DNA from: DATGYC01 sp035298385
Lineage (GTDB): Bacteria > Bacillota > Sulfobacillia > Symbiobacteriales > Symbiobacteriaceae
Length of the DNA: 6,554 nt
Assembly: GCA_035298385.1 (NCBI GenBank)
Contig: DATGYC010000402.1
Span: 1-6,554, forward strand
Reading direction: 5' to 3'
Part shown: piece by piece, positions 4,181 to 6,554 of the stretch
Layout of the letters: every line of letters starts with the position of its first letter
How positions within the stretch are numbered: position 1 is the stretch's first letter
The notes under the pieces: generated by a model
Databases searched by the model: none
Seen by the model: only the letters and a program-made list of their open reading frames with translations
Told to the model about the DNA's origin: nothing
Translations under genes and position numbers: made by a program

Positions 4181-5590
4181 ATGCGTGACGAGATTTTGCG
4201 CGAGTTACGGGCCATCGTCGGTAGTCAGTGGGTCCTCTCGACGCCGGCGGAGCTTCTGCCTTACTCCTATGATGCCACCCCGCTCTTTCAGCGGATGCCC
4301 GAGGCGGTCGTCCTGCCCGGCAACACCGCTGAGGTAGCGGCCGTGATGAAGGTCGCCTACGCCAACCGGATCCCGATCGTGCCGCGCGGCGGTGGTTCCA
4401 GCCTCTCCGCTGGCGCCGTGCCCGTGGAGGGCGGCATCGTCGTCGGCCTGAACCGGATGAACCAGATCACGGAGATCGACCAGGAGAACCTGACCGTCAC
4501 CTTCCAGTCTGGTGTGACGATCGGGAAGCTGCACGCTGCCGTTGAGGCCGTCGGCCTCTTCTATCCGCCCGACCCCGGCTCGCTGAAGGTCGCCACCATG
4601 GGGGGCACCATCGCCGAGTGCGCCGGTGGCCTGCGCGGCCTGAAGTACGGCGTCACTAAGGATTACGTCATCGGGATCACCGCCGTCCTCGCTGACGGGC
4701 GGATCCTGACCGTCGGCGGGAAGAGTGCGAAGGATGTCGCCGGTTACGACCTCGTCAAGCTCTTCTGCGGCTCTGAGGGCACGCTGGGCATCGTGACGGA
4801 GTCGATCGCCAAGCTCGTTCCCCTGCCAGAGACGAAGCGGACCGCTGCCGCCTACTTCCCCGACCTGCCCGGCGCTGCCCGTGCCGTCTCCAAGATCATC
4901 GCCAACCGGATCATCCCGGCGACGCTTGAGTTCATGGACAACGGCACCCTGCGCGTCACCGAGGAGTACGCCAAGATCGGCCTGAAGACGGAGGCCGGCG
5001 CCCTGCTCCTGATGCAGCAGGACGGCATCGAGGCGCTCTGCGAGCGTGATATCGCCAAGATGGCCGAGATCTGCCGCGAGGAGGGGGCCTTCCAGGTGAA
5101 CCTCGCCGCCAACACGGACGAGGAGGCGGCGCTGATGGGCGCCCGCCGTGCCGCCCTGCCCGCCCTCTCGCGCAAGCGCCCGACGACCGTCCTTGAGGAC
5201 GCCACGATCCCGCGCAAGAACCTAGCTGAGATGGTCGAGCAGATCGACGTCATCGCCAAGAGGTGGAACGTAGAGATCTGCACCTTCGGCCACGCCGGCG
5301 ATGGCAACCTGCACCCGACCTGCATGACCGACGAGCGCGACCAGGAGGAGATCCACCGCGTCGAGTCCGCCTTCGCTGAGATCTTCGCCGCCTCCGTTAA
5401 GCTGGGCGGCACGATCACGGGCGAGCACGGCGTCGGCGAGATGAAGGCGCCCTTCCTGGAACTGCGTGTCGGCGAGACCGGCATCGAGGTGATGAAGGCC
5501 GTCAAGGCGGCCTTTGACCCCCATGGCCTGCTCAACCCGGGCAAGATGTTCGCCCGCGACAGCCGACGGAGGGTGGTGTTCCGCAAGTGA
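4181..5590 (+). CDS. glcD: Glycolate/D-lactate oxidase FAD subunit (GlcD-like)
   Basis: The flavin subunit of a glycolate oxidase or D-lactate dehydrogenase, which oxidises a 2-hydroxy acid to the 2-oxo acid and hands electrons to the FeS subunit GlcF. From ATG 4181 it has 469 residues, a normal length. The N-terminal FAD-binding domain (PF01565, about 38-215) shows PRGGGSSLSAGA (68-79), PPDPGSLKVATMGGTIAECAGG (129-150), GLKYGVTKDYV (153-163) and GSEGTLGIVT (197-206). The C-terminal FAD-linked oxidase domain (PF02913, about 220-458) has TFGHAGDGNLHP (368-379), with metal/substrate-site histidines, GEHGVGEMK (414-422) and the final LNPGKMF (451-457). The catalytic framework is complete. The substrate cannot be fixed: glycolate, D-lactate and D-2-hydroxyglutarate enzymes share these motifs. 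Codons are strongly biased to C- or G-ending forms, suggesting good expression. Its stop overlaps the glcF start, implying translational coupling. Confidence 0.95.
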   Translation: MRDEILRELRAIVGSQWVLSTPAELLPYSYDATPLFQRMPEAVVLPGNTAEVAAVMKVAYANRIPIVPRGGGSSLSAGAVPVEGGIVVGLNRMNQITEIDQENLTVTFQSGVTIGKLHAAVEAVGLFYPPDPGSLKVATMGGTIAECAGGLRGLKYGVTKDYVIGITAVLADGRILTVGGKSAKDVAGYDLVKLFCGSEGTLGIVTESIAKLVPLPETKRTAAAYFPDLPGAARAVSKIIANRIIPATLEFMDNGTLRVTEEYAKIGLKTEAGALLLMQQDGIEALCERDIAKMAEICREEGAFQVNLAANTDEEAALMGARRAALPALSRKRPTTVLEDATIPRKNLAEMVEQIDVIAKRWNVEICTFGHAGDGNLHPTCMTDERDQEEIHRVESAFAEIFAASVKLGGTITGEHGVGEMKAPFLELRVGETGIEVMKAVKAAFDPHGLLNPGKMFARDSRRRVVFRK

Positions 5591-6554
5591 GTTGGACGGA
5601 GATCAAGCCTGAGATCCCGGCGGAGACGGCGCCCCATCACGGTGAGATGGTCTCGCCGTTTGATGAGGAGGCGCTCTACGCCTGCATGCGCTGCGGCTTC
5701 TGCATCAACTCCTGCCCGACCCAGAACCTTCTGCAGGTCGAGACCGCCTCGCCGCGTGGCCGCATCGGCATGATGCGGGCCGTCCATGAGGGGATCCTTG
5801 ACCTTGAGGAGATCACGCCCTACCTGGACTCCTGCCTTGGCTGCCGCTCCTGCGAGGACGTCTGCCCGGCCGGCGTTCCCTACGGCCAGCTCCTGGAGGA
5901 GGCCCGGCACGCGATCACCGAGTTCCGGCCGAACCCCCTGCCGGTCCGGCTCGCCTACGAGTACGTCCTCGGCACCCCGGTGGGCATCCAATTGTCCGGC
6001 CTTGGTCTCTGGTTCTACCAGGCGACTGGCCTGCAGAAGCTGACCCATGGTCTGAAGATCGTCGAGAAGATTGGCGGCAAGGGCCTGGCCGACATGGAGC
6101 GGTCGATGGTGAAGGCGCCCTCACCGCTGAAGCGCTGGAGCCGCAAGCGTCTCAACCCGGCGAAGGGAGAGGCCAAGTACAAGGTCGCCTACTTCGCAGG
6201 CTGCGTCTCGGACATCGTCTTCTGGGAGACGAACCAGAACGCCGTCAAGGTCCTGAACCACCTCGGCTGCGATGTCGAGTTCCCGAAGAACCAGGGCTGC
6301 TGTGGCGCCGTCCACACCCATGCGGGTGAGGTGGATATGGCGAAGGTCCAGGCGAAGCGGAACATCGAGGCCTTTGAGGCCGGTGGCTACGAGTTCATCG
6401 TCAACACGGCTGGCGGCTGCGGCGCTGCCCTGAAGGAGTACCATCATCTCCTGAAGGATGAGCCAGACTGGAAGGAGCGGACCGAGCGCTTCGTTACGCG
6501 TTGCCGTGACTTCTCGGAGATCGTTGATTGGTTGATGAGCCAGGAGGGCGCCCC
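5587..6554 (+). CDS. glcF: Glycolate/D-lactate oxidase iron-sulfur subunit (GlcF-like), partial (3' end outside window)
   Basis: The electron-transfer subunit that carries electrons from GlcD flavin to the membrane quinone pool. It starts at GTG 5587, overlapping the glcD TGA (GTGA), with a purine-rich GGAGGGTGG at 5568-5576 as likely ribosome binding site. It stays open to the window end (322 complete codons). Two ferredoxin-type [4Fe-4S] motifs are intact: Cys33, 36, 39, 43 (CMRCGFCINSC) and Cys83, 86, 89, 93 (CLGCRSCEDVC). A CCG cysteine-rich domain (PF02754) follows: AGCVSD (Cys206), Cys228, NQGCCGAVHTHAG (Cys238/239) and NTAGGCGA (Cys278). The second CCG repeat expected in GlcF would lie past the window. 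There are no transmembrane helices in the visible part, so attachment is probably peripheral. The pairing with GlcD is the main support for glycolate/lactate oxidation; no glcE-like gene lies between them. Confidence 0.95.
   Translation, partial: MSWTEIKPEIPAETAPHHGEMVSPFDEEALYACMRCGFCINSCPTQNLLQVETASPRGRIGMMRAVHEGILDLEEITPYLDSCLGCRSCEDVCPAGVPYGQLLEEARHAITEFRPNPLPVRLAYEYVLGTPVGIQLSGLGLWFYQATGLQKLTHGLKIVEKIGGKGLADMERSMVKAPSPLKRWSRKRLNPAKGEAKYKVAYFAGCVSDIVFWETNQNAVKVLNHLGCDVEFPKNQGCCGAVHTHAGEVDMAKVQAKRNIEAFEAGGYEFIVNTAGGCGAALKEYHHLLKDEPDWKERTERFVTRCRDFSEIVDWLMSQEGA

Noticed and set aside
4852..6048. Minus-strand open frame of 398 codons opposite glcD and glcF
   Set aside because: It is antisense to conserved FAD and FeS domains and is explained by the C/G-ending codon bias of those genes.

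Overview
The window is GC-rich, gene-dense bacterial chromosome with every recognisable gene on the + strand. The order polA, mutM, a small ORF, coaE, then a short membrane-anchored lytic transglycosylase is a layout I associate with Bacillota (Firmicutes), particularly clostridia-like lineages. Frequent GTG starts and strong AGGAGG-type ribosome binding sites fit a high-GC member of that phylum. I cannot name genus or species from the sequence alone.

Region 1 (1-3091) is a housekeeping cluster. It holds the 3' end of DNA polymerase I, a 191-nt spacer with an inverted pair of G-rich 9-mer repeats, formamidopyrimidine-DNA glycosylase (mutM), a 68-residue protein of unknown function, dephospho-CoA kinase (coaE), an SLT-family lytic transglycosylase and a 77-residue membrane protein. 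From mutM onward the gaps are only 3 to 15 nt, so these five genes are probably one transcription unit. They join base-excision repair, the last step of CoA synthesis and cell-wall turnover; this looks like conserved synteny, not one pathway.

Region 2 (3092-4090) is a single alpha/beta hydrolase of the monoacylglycerol lipase/lysophospholipase type. A stem-loop precedes it and a near-textbook intrinsic terminator follows it, so it is probably transcribed alone.

Region 3 (4091-6554) starts with a good sigma-A-type promoter. An 18-bp near-perfect palindrome sits between its -35 and -10 boxes and resembles FadR-subfamily GntR operators. It drives glcD, the FAD subunit of a glycolate/D-lactate oxidase, and glcF, its iron-sulfur subunit, joined by an overlapping stop/start. 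glcF runs off the window. Together they would oxidise a 2-hydroxy acid and pass electrons through FeS clusters to the respiratory chain.

I see no CRISPR array, tRNA, rRNA, IS element or phage gene, and no wholly new system. The points most worth a second look are an in-frame low-complexity insertion in coaE with an 11-bp perfect inverted repeat, the palindrome in the glcD promoter, the inverted repeat pair between polA and mutM, and a 44-residue basic tail on MutM.
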